Shown: positions 1 to 5,652, counted from the stretch's first letter. The stretch is 5,735 nt of DNA from an uncultured Clostridium sp. (GCF_934754915.1 NZ_CAKVKB010000177.1:1-5735), one strand, 5' to 3'. Notes: generated from the letters alone by a model not told the origin. Program-made: numbers and translations.

Positions 1-50
1 GCTTCGCAGACTGTGTGTTTCTGCCCCCTTCAAAAGTTATCCACAGATTG
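1..50. other. GC-richer left edge of unknown identity
   Basis: About half of these bases are G or C, whereas the rest of the window is strongly AT-rich. A small inverted repeat (GCAGA at 6-10, TCTGC at 20-24, 9-nt loop) and a DnaA-box 9-mer fall inside. One plus-strand frame stays open from position 3 to a TAA at 81-83 (26 codons), so the end of a gene entering from the left is possible, but the peptide is not recognisable and there is no codon signal strong enough to call it. It could equally be the edge of a repeat, an RNA gene or a mobile element. Confidence 0.3.
37..45 (+). promoter_or_regulatory. Single DnaA-box-like 9-mer
   Basis: The bases TTATCCACA match the bacterial DnaA-box consensus exactly. 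Only one perfect copy is seen in the window, there is no cluster of boxes, and neither dnaA nor dnaN is nearby, so this is not evidence for an origin. A lone box can bind DnaA and affect local transcription, but a chance match or part of a repeat is also plausible. Confidence 0.3.
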
Positions 51-73
51 TTCGAAAATATAATTTCCTATAG

Positions 74-105
74 AATCAAATAATCTTTACAAGACTTCTT
101 TGATT
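74..105 (-). terminator. Weak AT-rich hairpin after the DUF3800-like gene
   Basis: AATCAAA (74-80) and TTTGATT (99-105) are inverted repeats around an 18-nt spacer, and a second register (AATAATC/GATTATT on the minus strand) is also possible. The hairpin lies about 30 nt beyond the stop codon of the gene ending at 136, so it could end that transcript. No clean U-tract follows on the minus strand, while a T-rich run (TTATTATTTAT) follows on the plus strand. It may therefore act on transcripts from the left, or not be a terminator at all. Confidence 0.25.
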
Positions 106-135
106 ATTATTTATATATACTTATAATTTAAAATA

Positions 136-1089
136 TTAAGATTCTGCTATATTTTTAATTTTAACATCAACATCTGAAAGAATTTCAAAAACTATATTAG
201 TATTTTTATTTAGCATTATATCATCAAGCTGTTGATTCAATACATTTATCTCATCTAAAAGTTCATTTATTTGCAGATTCTTACTATTTATACTTCTCTC
301 TTTATATAAGTTTTCTTCTTGAAGCAATTTTATTCTGTTTTCAAGTTTTATTAATTCTTTTGACTTTTTAACGGAATTTTTTCTTGATATATCAACTGCA
401 ATTTCTCCTGTGAACATTTTTTCACGTATTACATTCATTACCTTTTCATTTATCCTGTCACCATACTTATATTCTGATTTGTTATTCTTTCTTTCATGAT
501 AATGCTTTATAAAATTTTTCACAACATTTGCAACATTAAATCCATAACCATATTTTTGATCATTGATTTGTGCAGTTATAAATTTATTAATTATATAGCT
601 GCATTTATTCTCTTCTTTTATAAGCTCATCACGTTTCATATAAAGTTCAAAAAACTTTTGGATTTTTTCATTCCAATCTGCTTTTCTTACTGATTCTGCA
701 ACAATACCTGCATTTTCTGCACAATTATCTTCTACATAACAATAATATTTTTTCAAAAGTTTATTGAAAGCAATTGAATATTTATCACTGATTTTGTAAT
801 TTTCATCATTATTTTCATTTTTTATTTTACTAACAAGAACACTAAAATCTAACCTTTTTAAAATATTATACCATTCATTCTTTAAAATACAGCTATTATA
901 AAAATCATCATTTCTTTCTCCTGCTGAAAAAGGTAAATTACTCTCTTCAATAATTCTCCTTAAAGAATATAAACTGTTGTTTTCCCCATTACAATAGTTC
1001 TCTTCAAAAATAACACCAACCATATAAAAATTGTTATCCTCATCAGTAAAGCCATTTTCACCAATAAACATTAAGTATTTTTTTCCCAT
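136..1089 (-). CDS. DUF3800-like protein with degenerate active site and C-terminal coiled coil
   Basis: This encodes 317 aa, starting at an ATG preceded by a strong GGGGGAG ribosome-binding site. What I see: an N-terminal strand with the motif FIGENG (8-13), a following strand FYMVGVIFEE (21-30), a central IVAES (129-133), a GFNVANVV motif (183-190), then a lysine- and glutamate-rich heptad segment at about 244-292 that should form a coiled coil. What is known of DUF3800: the fold is RNase H-like, with an N-terminal DExG motif, a central AES-type motif and a late GxxxAD motif. The order and spacing fit, but here G10 replaces the first aspartate and N188 the last, while E11 and E132 remain. 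I infer a distant, probably catalytically altered DUF3800 member; the coiled coil may mediate self-association or a partner contact. No signal peptide or membrane segment is evident. It is transcribed separately from the upstream threonine operon. Its function is unknown, and the family assignment is by motif only. Confidence 0.6.
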   Translation of the reverse strand: MGKKYLMFIGENGFTDEDNNFYMVGVIFEENYCNGENNSLYSLRRIIEESNLPFSAGERNDDFYNSCILKNEWYNILKRLDFSVLVSKIKNENNDENYKISDKYSIAFNKLLKKYYCYVEDNCAENAGIVAESVRKADWNEKIQKFFELYMKRDELIKEENKCSYIINKFITAQINDQKYGYGFNVANVVKNFIKHYHERKNNKSEYKYGDRINEKVMNVIREKMFTGEIAVDISRKNSVKKSKELIKLENRIKLLQEENLYKERSINSKNLQINELLDEINVLNQQLDDIMLNKNTNIVFEILSDVDVKIKNIAES

Positions 1090-1094
1090 AAAAC

Positions 1095-1103
1095 TCCCCC
1101 TTT
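1095..1103 (-). promoter_or_regulatory. Ribosome-binding site of the DUF3800-like gene
   Basis: On the minus strand AAAGGGGGA precedes the ATG at 1089 by about 5 nt. It supports this start codon. The operator-like palindrome abuts it on the upstream side, so a protein bound there could interfere with expression. Confidence 0.7.
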
Positions 1104-1117
1104 TGATAACGTTATCA
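1104..1117. promoter_or_regulatory. Perfect 14-bp palindrome, cre/LacI-type operator
   Basis: TGATAACGTTATCA is a perfect palindrome with a central CG. It matches every fixed position of the cre consensus TGWNANCGNTNWCA bound by CcpA, and has the general shape of LacI-family operators. It lies between the candidate -10 (1144-1149) and the ribosome-binding site, at about +20 to +33 of the predicted transcript, a position expected to cause repression by road-block. Which regulator binds (CcpA or another LacI-family protein) cannot be read from the window. Confidence 0.6.
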
Positions 1118-1143
1118 TTATCTGTGTAAAGCTTTTATCATAT

Positions 1144-1149
1144 ATTATA
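1144..1149 (-). promoter_or_regulatory. Candidate -10 box for the DUF3800-like gene
   Basis: The minus strand carries an exact TATAAT about 55 nt upstream of the ATG. At 17-bp spacing the -35 hexamer is AAATTC (1167-1172), a poor match, so the promoter may be weak or need an activator. In such AT-rich sequence a chance TATAAT is possible. A separate promoter is expected because the threonine operon ends at a strong terminator upstream. Confidence 0.35.
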
Positions 1150-1251
1150 ATTTCTATAATTAACATGAATTTCCTTCTAAATTTTCATTTTTTTATTTAA
1201 GAAACTCCTCACTTATTATATATTATGTAAATATTATTTTAGAACAAAAAA

Positions 1252-1288
1252 TATTAAAACAAAAATAGTGGGAAAAAATCCCACTATT
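1252..1288 (-). terminator. Intrinsic terminator of the thrC-thrB-ACT operon
   Basis: AATAGTGGGA (1264-1273) and TCCCACTATT (1279-1288) form a perfect 10-bp stem with a 5-nt loop. On the minus strand the stem is followed by a T-rich run (TATTTTTGTTTTAATATT), the classic rho-independent layout. The plus strand has no T-tract after it, so it acts only on minus-strand transcripts. The stop codon of the ACT gene (1284-1286) lies inside the first-transcribed arm. Confidence 0.9.
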
Positions 1289-1721
1289 CCATTCCTATGA
1301 ATTCAACCTTTTCAATATTCTTAAGATTGCTTAATCCATCAGTCAGCGTCTTAATATCACCATCTACACATGATAAATCAATTGTTATGCTTAAATTTGC
1401 ATATCCATTGAGAGGAATACCTTGATTTATTGTTAAGATGTCTCCTCCCTGTTCAGCAATATAATTACTTATAGCAGACAGTACTCCCTTTTCATTTTTT
1501 AAAATGATATTGTAAGTGACTTTTCTCCCCTCTGACGTTTCAGAAAATTCAAATACATAATCTCTATACTTATAATATACACTCCTGCTTATTCCCGCAA
1601 TTTTAACTGCTTCTGTTACTTCTTTAACTTTTCCATCCTTTAATAGTTTTTTAGCAAAAAGAACTTTTTCATAAACATCAGGCAGAACCCTCTTATCTAT
1701 AACCAAGTAATTTCCACTCAT
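1284..1721 (-). CDS. ACT domain protein, PheB/UPF0735 family
   Basis: The 145-aa product matches the family of Bacillus subtilis PheB: an N-terminal segment (LVIDKRVLPDVYEKVL), a helix-turn-helix-like stretch at about 31-52 containing the family signature ISRSVYYKYRD (44-54), and a C-terminal ACT domain at about 69-143 with the expected glycines (KNEKG 75-79, GG 92-93) and the INQGIPLNGYANLSI region. Length is normal for the family. ACT domains commonly bind amino acids and control enzymes or regulators; the function of this family is not settled, and no catalytic residues are seen. Its start ATG overlaps the thrB stop by one base (TAATG), with an AAAGGGTGA ribosome-binding site inside the last thrB codons, so it should be translationally coupled. 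I infer a sensor or regulator linked to threonine supply; phenylalanine, suggested by the family name, is an alternative ligand. Confidence 0.85.
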   Translation of the reverse strand: MSGNYLVIDKRVLPDVYEKVLFAKKLLKDGKVKEVTEAVKIAGISRSVYYKYRDYVFEFSETSEGRKVTYNIILKNEKGVLSAISNYIAEQGGDILTINQGIPLNGYANLSITIDLSCVDGDIKTLTDGLSNLKNIEKVEFIGME

Positions 1722-1736
1722 TAGTAATCACCCTTT
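1719..1736 (-). promoter_or_regulatory. Coupled start of the ACT gene (RBS plus TAATG overlap)
   Basis: On the minus strand AAAGGGTGA (1736-1728) sits within the codons for the last residues of ThrB. It is followed by TAATG, in which the thrB TAA and the ACT-gene ATG share one A. This layout lets ribosomes finishing thrB reinitiate, keeping the two products in proportion. Confidence 0.75.
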
Positions 1737-2617
1737 ATAATGGTCGCCCCTTCACTATCTAAAGATAATTCTAATATATCCCATTGTAAATTTTCTTGAC
1801 TTAAAAATTGTTTAAGCTTATTGCTAAAGCGCTCATCCTTTTCGTCGATAACAACCATGATTGTAGGCCCTGCTCCACTAAGGTAACATCCTAAAGCTCC
1901 CAATTCATAGCTCTTATTATACACCTTTTCAAAACCAGGAATCAACTTACTCCTGTAATTTTGATGAAAGGCATCTTTACATGCATGTTTTATAAGTTCA
2001 AACTTTCCACTTGTAAAGCTTGCAACCATAAGAGCTGCTCTTGAAACATTATAAACTCCATCTTTCAAAGCAATCTCTTTTGGCAGTACACTTCTTGCCT
2101 TTTCAGTCGATAATCTGAAATTAGGTACTACTGCAATGAACTTTAATCCATCTTTTACATTTACTTTATCATAGAATGTTTTATTTTCTTCAGTTATTGC
2201 AACAACCATTCCCCCTAATAAGGCTGGTGCAACATTATCTGGATGACCTTCTATTTCCACAGCCATATCCAGAAGTTCATCATCAGAAAATCTTCCTCCC
2301 ATGATTTCATTAGCTCCAACTAGTCCCCCAACTATACATGTGGAGCTGCTTCCAAGACCTCTTGATATAGGAACATCTTGAGTAAGTTCACTTATTTCTA
2401 ATCCTTTAATTTTATAGCCCGCTTTGTCAAAGCAATGTTTCATTGCCACATAAATTATATTTTCTTCATTACAAAATTCTTCTGGTATCCCATTGAATTT
2501 TAAACCACTTTCTATTTCTTTAAATCCAAATTCATTATATAGTGTTAGCCCAATACCTAATGAATCAAAACCAGGTCCCATATTAGCTGATGTTGCTGGC
2601 ACTCTTACCTTAATCAT
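1721..2617 (-). CDS. thrB: Homoserine kinase
   Basis: ThrB uses ATP to phosphorylate L-homoserine to O-phospho-L-homoserine in the cytoplasm, the step before threonine synthase. The 298-aa product is a complete GHMP-superfamily kinase of normal length. Visible signatures are the N-terminal motif VPATSANMGPGFDSLG (6-21), the phosphate-binding loop PISRGLGSSST (83-93), the conserved EGHPDNVAPALLGG (123-136), the homoserine-kinase-type FHQNYR (217-222) and the C-terminal glycine motif LSGAGPT (246-252). The ATG at 2617 has an AGGGGT ribosome-binding site at 2625-2630 and lies 15 nt after the thrC stop. The motif set clearly favours homoserine kinase over mevalonate or galactose kinases, and the thrC neighbour agrees. 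No broken motif is seen. Confidence 0.97.
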   Translation of the reverse strand: MIKVRVPATSANMGPGFDSLGIGLTLYNEFGFKEIESGLKFNGIPEEFCNEENIIYVAMKHCFDKAGYKIKGLEISELTQDVPISRGLGSSSTCIVGGLVGANEIMGGRFSDDELLDMAVEIEGHPDNVAPALLGGMVVAITEENKTFYDKVNVKDGLKFIAVVPNFRLSTEKARSVLPKEIALKDGVYNVSRAALMVASFTSGKFELIKHACKDAFHQNYRSKLIPGFEKVYNKSYELGALGCYLSGAGPTIMVVIDEKDERFSNKLKQFLSQENLQWDILELSLDSEGATIIKGDY

Positions 2618-2624
2618 AACTTTT

Positions 2625-2630
2625 ACCCCT
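2625..2630 (-). promoter_or_regulatory. Ribosome-binding site of thrB
   Basis: AGGGGT on the minus strand lies about 7 nt before the thrB ATG, in the 15-nt gap after thrC. It is the only candidate in that gap and supports the chosen start. Confidence 0.65.
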
Positions 2631-2632
2631 AT

Positions 2633-4087
2633 CTATTTAAGAAAAGATAATAATGCATCTCTCATCTGAGTCTTGTCCCAAACCTCATCATGCAATATTG
2701 GTGCATTTTCTAAACATGCTAAATTTTTAGGAATTTCATTTTTAGTAGATTCTGATAATTTCTTTAGAACTTCAAAATCATTAATTCCTTCTACATCAAT
2801 ATTCAATGCATTACATATGCTTCTTGGGAATTTGAATGGACTAGCTGTTGATACAACTAATGCTGGTTTATTGTCATTAGTTTCCTTTATGTATTTTTCT
2901 TTTACTACATATGCAACTGCTGTATGTGTATCCATAACATAATTTTCTTTTTCATATACTTCTTTTATTGCGGCATACACTTCTTCAGTTGTAGCATAAT
3001 TTCCATAAAAAATCTTTATGAATTCTTTTATTTTATCATTTACTTCATATACGCCTTTTGTATTTAACTGTTTCATTAAATCAGCAACTACACTGCTATC
3101 TCTTCCACATGCTTCATATAACAGTCTTTCAAGATTTGATGAAACCAATATATCCATAGAAGGTGATTCAGTTAATACAAGTTCTCTCTTCTTGTCATAT
3201 ACACCAGTTTCAAAGAAATCAGTCAATACTTTATTTTCATTTGATGCACATATAAATCTATCTATTGGCAATCCCATCTGTTTAGCATAATATCCAGCTA
3301 ATATGTTTCCAAAATTTCCTGTTGGAACAACAACATTTATAGGATCGTCTAATTTAATTACCCCTTGATTTACTAAATTAAAATATCCATAGAAATAATA
3401 TACTATTTGTGGTACAAGTCTTCCTATGTTGATTGAATTAGCAGATGATAAAACATATCCTTTTTTAACTAATTCATCTCTAAACTTCTGATCTCCAAAG
3501 ATTTCTTTAACCCCTGTCTGAGCATCATCGAAATTCCCCTTTATTCCGATAACCTTGACATTGTCGCCTTCCTGACTTACCATTTGTCTTTCTTGAATTG
3601 GACTTACTCCATTCTTTGGATAGTACACAACAACTTTAAATCCATCTATCTTTGCAAAACCTTCAAGGGCAGCTTTTCCTGTATCTCCAGAAGTTGCAGT
3701 AAGAATTGTTATATCTTCCTTTACATCACAAATTTTCTTTGCTCTTTTCATTATTTGAGGCAAAAATAGTAATGCTGCATCTTTAAATGCACAAGTTGGT
3801 CCATGATACAACTCTAAGAAATTTTTCTCAACTTTTACATCAAATCTTCCATTGTATGCATCATTAATTGCCCCCATTAATTCTGCATCATCAATATCTG
3901 TAAAATACTCATTGATTACTTTGAATGCCAAGTCTTCATACTTTATTTTTGTATTTTTCTTTAGTTCATCATAAACCTTTGGAAATTCATCTGGAACATA
4001 TAATCCTCCATCTTTTGAAATTCCATTGATTATGGCTTTGGCTGAAGCTATTTCCTTTTCCAAGCCCCTAGTACTTCTAAACTTCAT
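2633..4087 (-). CDS. thrC: Threonine synthase
   Basis: ThrC is a pyridoxal-phosphate enzyme that converts O-phospho-L-homoserine and water to L-threonine and phosphate, the last step of the pathway. The product is 484 aa, the long E. coli/yeast-type form rather than the shorter plant/Bacillus-type form. Evidence includes the N-terminal FRSTRG (3-8) and GISKDGGLYVP (22-32); the PLP-lysine motif YHGPTCAFKD (94-103), where K102 should form the Schiff base; the phosphate-binding loop TATSGDTGKAA (130-140); SSANSINIGRL (214-224); PTGNFGN (255-261); and the late DTHTAVAYV (386-394) and STASPFKFP (413-421) segments. The ATG at 4087 follows a strong GAGGTGAG ribosome-binding site. It is the first gene of the operon, with a promoter-like region about 90-120 nt upstream. 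It is intact, with no missing key residue noticed. Confidence 0.97.
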   Translation of the reverse strand: MKFRSTRGLEKEIASAKAIINGISKDGGLYVPDEFPKVYDELKKNTKIKYEDLAFKVINEYFTDIDDAELMGAINDAYNGRFDVKVEKNFLELYHGPTCAFKDAALLFLPQIMKRAKKICDVKEDITILTATSGDTGKAALEGFAKIDGFKVVVYYPKNGVSPIQERQMVSQEGDNVKVIGIKGNFDDAQTGVKEIFGDQKFRDELVKKGYVLSSANSINIGRLVPQIVYYFYGYFNLVNQGVIKLDDPINVVVPTGNFGNILAGYYAKQMGLPIDRFICASNENKVLTDFFETGVYDKKRELVLTESPSMDILVSSNLERLLYEACGRDSSVVADLMKQLNTKGVYEVNDKIKEFIKIFYGNYATTEEVYAAIKEVYEKENYVMDTHTAVAYVVKEKYIKETNDNKPALVVSTASPFKFPRSICNALNIDVEGINDFEVLKKLSESTKNEIPKNLACLENAPILHDEVWDKTQMRDALLSFLK

Positions 4088-4091
4088 TTAA

Positions 4092-4099
4092 CTCACCTC
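4092..4099 (-). promoter_or_regulatory. Ribosome-binding site of thrC
   Basis: GAGGTGAG on the minus strand precedes the ATG at 4087 by only 4 nt, or about 6 nt counting from the AGG core. It strongly supports that start codon. Confidence 0.8.
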
Positions 4100-4180
4100 A
4101 AAAATGTATTGGATATAAGCAATATATATTTTCCATGTCGACAATTTAAATATATATATAACATATTCTACCTGTAATAT

Positions 4181-4209
4181 ATATTATCATGTATTTTATA
4201 CATATACAA
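4181..4209 (-). promoter_or_regulatory. Promoter of the threonine operon
   Basis: On the minus strand TTGTAT (4209-4204) and TAATAT (4186-4181) are separated by exactly 17 bp. A TG one base before the -10 gives an extended -10 element. The predicted transcript start is near 4174, leaving an untranslated leader of roughly 87 nt before thrC. The AT-rich setting raises the risk of chance matches, but spacing, extended -10 and position all agree. Confidence 0.55.
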
Positions 4210-4229
4210 GTGTTTTTCCATAAAATACA
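4189..4229. promoter_or_regulatory. Operator-like inverted repeats in the thrC promoter
   Basis: ATGTAT-TTT-ATACAT (4189-4203) is a 15-bp palindrome lying in the spacer between the -35 and -10 boxes. Independently, TGTATTTTAT (4190-4199) and ATAAAATACA (4220-4229) form a perfect 10-bp inverted repeat with 20 bp between arms, so their centres are 30 bp apart, close to three helical turns. Such placement would let a bound repressor block RNA polymerase. No known regulator's consensus was recognised. Confidence 0.4.
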
Positions 4230-4245
4230 ATAGTTTTTTTCATTT

Positions 4246-4311
4246 CATCTATTTTTTTATAATTTTCTTACATCTATTTTTATTTATAATTCACTTATAT
4301 TCATCTGTTTT
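4246..4311. repeat. Three CATCTRTTTT direct repeats
   Basis: CATCTATTTTT occurs at 4246-4256 and 4271-4281, each followed closely by TTATAATT (4257-4264 and 4284-4291). A third, looser copy, CATCTGTTTT, is at 4302-4311. The offsets are 25 and 31 bp. They lie just upstream of the thrC promoter and could be binding sites, but low-complexity AT-rich drift can create the same pattern. Confidence 0.25.
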
Positions 4312-4459
4312 AACAATAAAACTGCATAATATATGTTGCAAGATTAAATACTCATTACAACTATATCAAATGTGGATATTTCATAATTGTAAATCTATAT
4401 AGTTAAAATCAACATATAGTATACACATCTATCCTTGACGTACTATATATTGATTATTT

Positions 4460-4504
4460 TTTGAGACTTATACTAATATGAAAAATCCTCATATATAACT
4501 CAAA
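4460..4504. repeat. Bulged 16-bp hairpin in the intergenic region
   Basis: Three nested pairings share one axis: TTTGAG (4460-4465) with CTCAAA (4499-4504), TTATA (4468-4472) with TATAA (4494-4498), and TATGA (4477-4481) with TCATA (4489-4493). Small bulges (AC and CTAAA-side bases) interrupt only one arm, and the loop is 7 nt. No U-tract follows on either strand, so it is not a standard terminator. Its role is unknown. Confidence 0.3.
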
Positions 4505-4540
4505 TCTTGAAATATAAAAAATAATTGGTATATACTCTAG

Positions 4541-4593
4541 AAATAAATAAAAACAATAATTAAATAAAGAAATTTACACAAAATTTCTTTATT
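4541..4593 (-). terminator. AT-rich terminator-like hairpin of the DUF6414-like gene
   Basis: AATAAAGAAATTT (4563-4575) and AAATTTCTTTATT (4581-4593) form a perfect 13-bp stem with a 5-nt loop. On the minus strand it is followed by a T-rich stretch down to about 4541. It lies 108 nt beyond the stop of the gene at 4702. The stem has only one G-C pair, so its strength is uncertain despite its perfect symmetry. Confidence 0.55.
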
Positions 4594-4611
4594 CCCAATT
4601 GTATATTCTTT

Positions 4612-4665
4612 AATTTTGAATATATTTTATAAAATGAATTATTATTAAAACTATATTTCAAAATT
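4612..4665. repeat. Inverted repeat in the 3' untranslated region
   Basis: AATTTTGAA (4612-4620) pairs with TTCAAAATT (4657-4665), extended by TATA (4621-4624 and 4652-4655) across one bulged T. The palindrome ATTTTATAAAAT (4624-4635) partly overlaps its loop. It sits between the stop of the right-hand gene and the terminator-like hairpin. It may be a chance structure in AT-rich DNA. Confidence 0.2.
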
Positions 4666-4701
4666 TTCCATTCATAACTTAATATATTTCTTTAAAGATA
4701 A

Positions 4702-5640
4702 TCACATATATATGTTTATAGGCATAATCTGTACTGCTTTTTCATTTATTCTTAAATCTGGACATTCTGGAACAAAAAAATCATTTTTTCTAAGACACTC
4801 CAATAAAGGTTCTGCTTTTTCAAAAAACTTTTCATAAAAATTTTCCTGTCCAGTCTTTCTCAAAAGACTTATACTGTCATTTTCATCAGCACATGTCTTT
4901 ATAACTTTTCCTATAACCTTACAATGACAATTTATCTTATCAAAAATATTACATTGACTATTCATAAAATTATCTTTATTTACTGTGAGCACAGCAGTTC
5001 CATTTCCTACATTCATTAATAAATCAATAGTATTATTGCAGTTTAAAAGACCATTAATGTGAGTAAGCATTTTTTTAAACATAGTAAAATTCATTTTACA
5101 TTCAGAATTTTCCATCAATTTATCTAAATAATCAGCACCGAATATATCTATAAGGTTTATGAGACAATCTATATAACATAATATACTTGAATTGGTTATT
5201 GTTCCTTCAACTTCTATTAAATCTCCAGAATCTATATTATCATTTTCAATATCATCTACATCTTTATGAACAAGTTCATTATTTTGATTCAAGTAGTCCA
5301 TAAGATTTCCATTTAAAACAAATGATGTATATGTTGTCTGTATTTTTCGTTCTTCTTTTACACATTGTATTGCATCCACATCATTATTCAATTGATGATG
5401 TTCAAAATTATTGCAGGAATCTAGTTCATTTTTATCTTTAAATCCTTCATGCTCAATTTTTGTAATGCTTCCCTGGCTGGAATTTTCCCTTCTGTCTGTC
5501 TCTCTGGTTCCAGCCTTTAATGTTCTGTCAAAAGCCTGTGTAAGTGTTATTGTTTCTATGTATCCTGTCAGAACTAATGATGCTAGATTTTTTACCAGAC
5601 TTTCATCCAAGTAAACAAGTATATCAAAAGGACTACTCAT
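4702..5640 (-). CDS. Uncharacterised cysteine-rich protein, probable DUF6414 member
   Basis: I chose the ATG at 5640 (312 aa, beginning MSSPFDILVYLDE) because AAAGGAGAA precedes it by 3 nt. The frame stays open to 5703, but that 21-residue extension runs through the ribosome-binding site and only looks like a signal peptide. Visible features: an N-terminal ILVYLDESLVKNLASLVL (7-24), a polar region (about 45-95) likely disordered, an acidic stretch (about 127-140), a core GDLIEVEGTI (139-148), a glycine turn VIGKVIKTC (242-250) followed by SISLLRKTG (256-264), and a terminal IMPINIYM. From memory, the YLDE start, GDxxEVxG core, GKV segment and PxxIY end fit DUF6414, a family of unknown function; no search was possible. 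Twelve cysteines, including a C-x7-CHC-x9-C cluster at 230-250, are unusual for a clostridial cytoplasmic protein. No transmembrane segment is evident. It appears to be a single-gene transcript, and its function is unknown. Confidence 0.75.
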   Translation of the reverse strand: MSSPFDILVYLDESLVKNLASLVLTGYIETITLTQAFDRTLKAGTRETDRRENSSQGSITKIEHEGFKDKNELDSCNNFEHHQLNNDVDAIQCVKEERKIQTTYTSFVLNGNLMDYLNQNNELVHKDVDDIENDNIDSGDLIEVEGTITNSSILCYIDCLINLIDIFGADYLDKLMENSECKMNFTMFKKMLTHINGLLNCNNTIDLLMNVGNGTAVLTVNKDNFMNSQCNIFDKINCHCKVIGKVIKTCADENDSISLLRKTGQENFYEKFFEKAEPLLECLRKNDFFVPECPDLRINEKAVQIMPINIYM

Positions 5641-5643
5641 TGC

Positions 5644-5652
5644 TTCTCCTTT
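5644..5652 (-). promoter_or_regulatory. Ribosome-binding site fixing the start at 5640
   Basis: AAAGGAGAA on the minus strand is nearly ideal, with the AGGAG core ending about 5 nt before the ATG. An in-frame ATG lies directly upstream of this motif (ATGAAAGG), so that codon cannot use this site as its own. The start at 5640 is preferred. Confidence 0.8.

Larger units (their letters stand above)
4088..4701. other. 614-base AT-rich intergenic region
   Basis: No protein gene is supportable here; short open frames lack ribosome-binding sites. From the thrC side it contains the thrC leader and ribosome-binding site, a sigma-A-like promoter with an operator-like repeat (4181-4229), three short direct repeats (4246-4311), a bulged hairpin (4460-4504), an AT-rich terminator of the right-hand gene (4541-4593) and an inverted repeat in that gene's 3' untranslated region (4612-4665). 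I searched by eye for the T-box antiterminator core (CGCGGTnCCACCCT on the plus strand) and found none. Confidence 0.6.

Noticed and set aside
3..83. Partial coding sequence entering from the left on the plus strand
   Set aside because: Only 26 codons are open, with no recognisable family or start. It is recorded as an unidentified edge region instead.
2673..3769. Plus-strand open frames of 61-90 codons opposite thrC
   Set aside because: They lie antisense to a clearly conserved enzyme gene, lack ribosome-binding sites and give no recognisable protein. The same applies to the plus-strand frames at 496-693 and 5411-5614.
4136..4143. TGTCGACA palindrome in the thrC leader
   Set aside because: Eight symmetric bases are easily found by chance, and no further symmetry or known consensus extends around it.
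4435..4463. Plus-strand promoter starting with TTGACG at 4435-4440
   Set aside because: No acceptable -10 hexamer occurs at 16-18 bp spacing and there is no plus-strand gene downstream.
4088..4701. T-box or other amino-acid riboswitch in the long region upstream of thrC
   Set aside because: The conserved T-box antiterminator core is not present on the minus strand, and no terminator hairpin lies between the predicted promoter and thrC. The predicted leader is under 100 nt, shorter than usual for a T-box.
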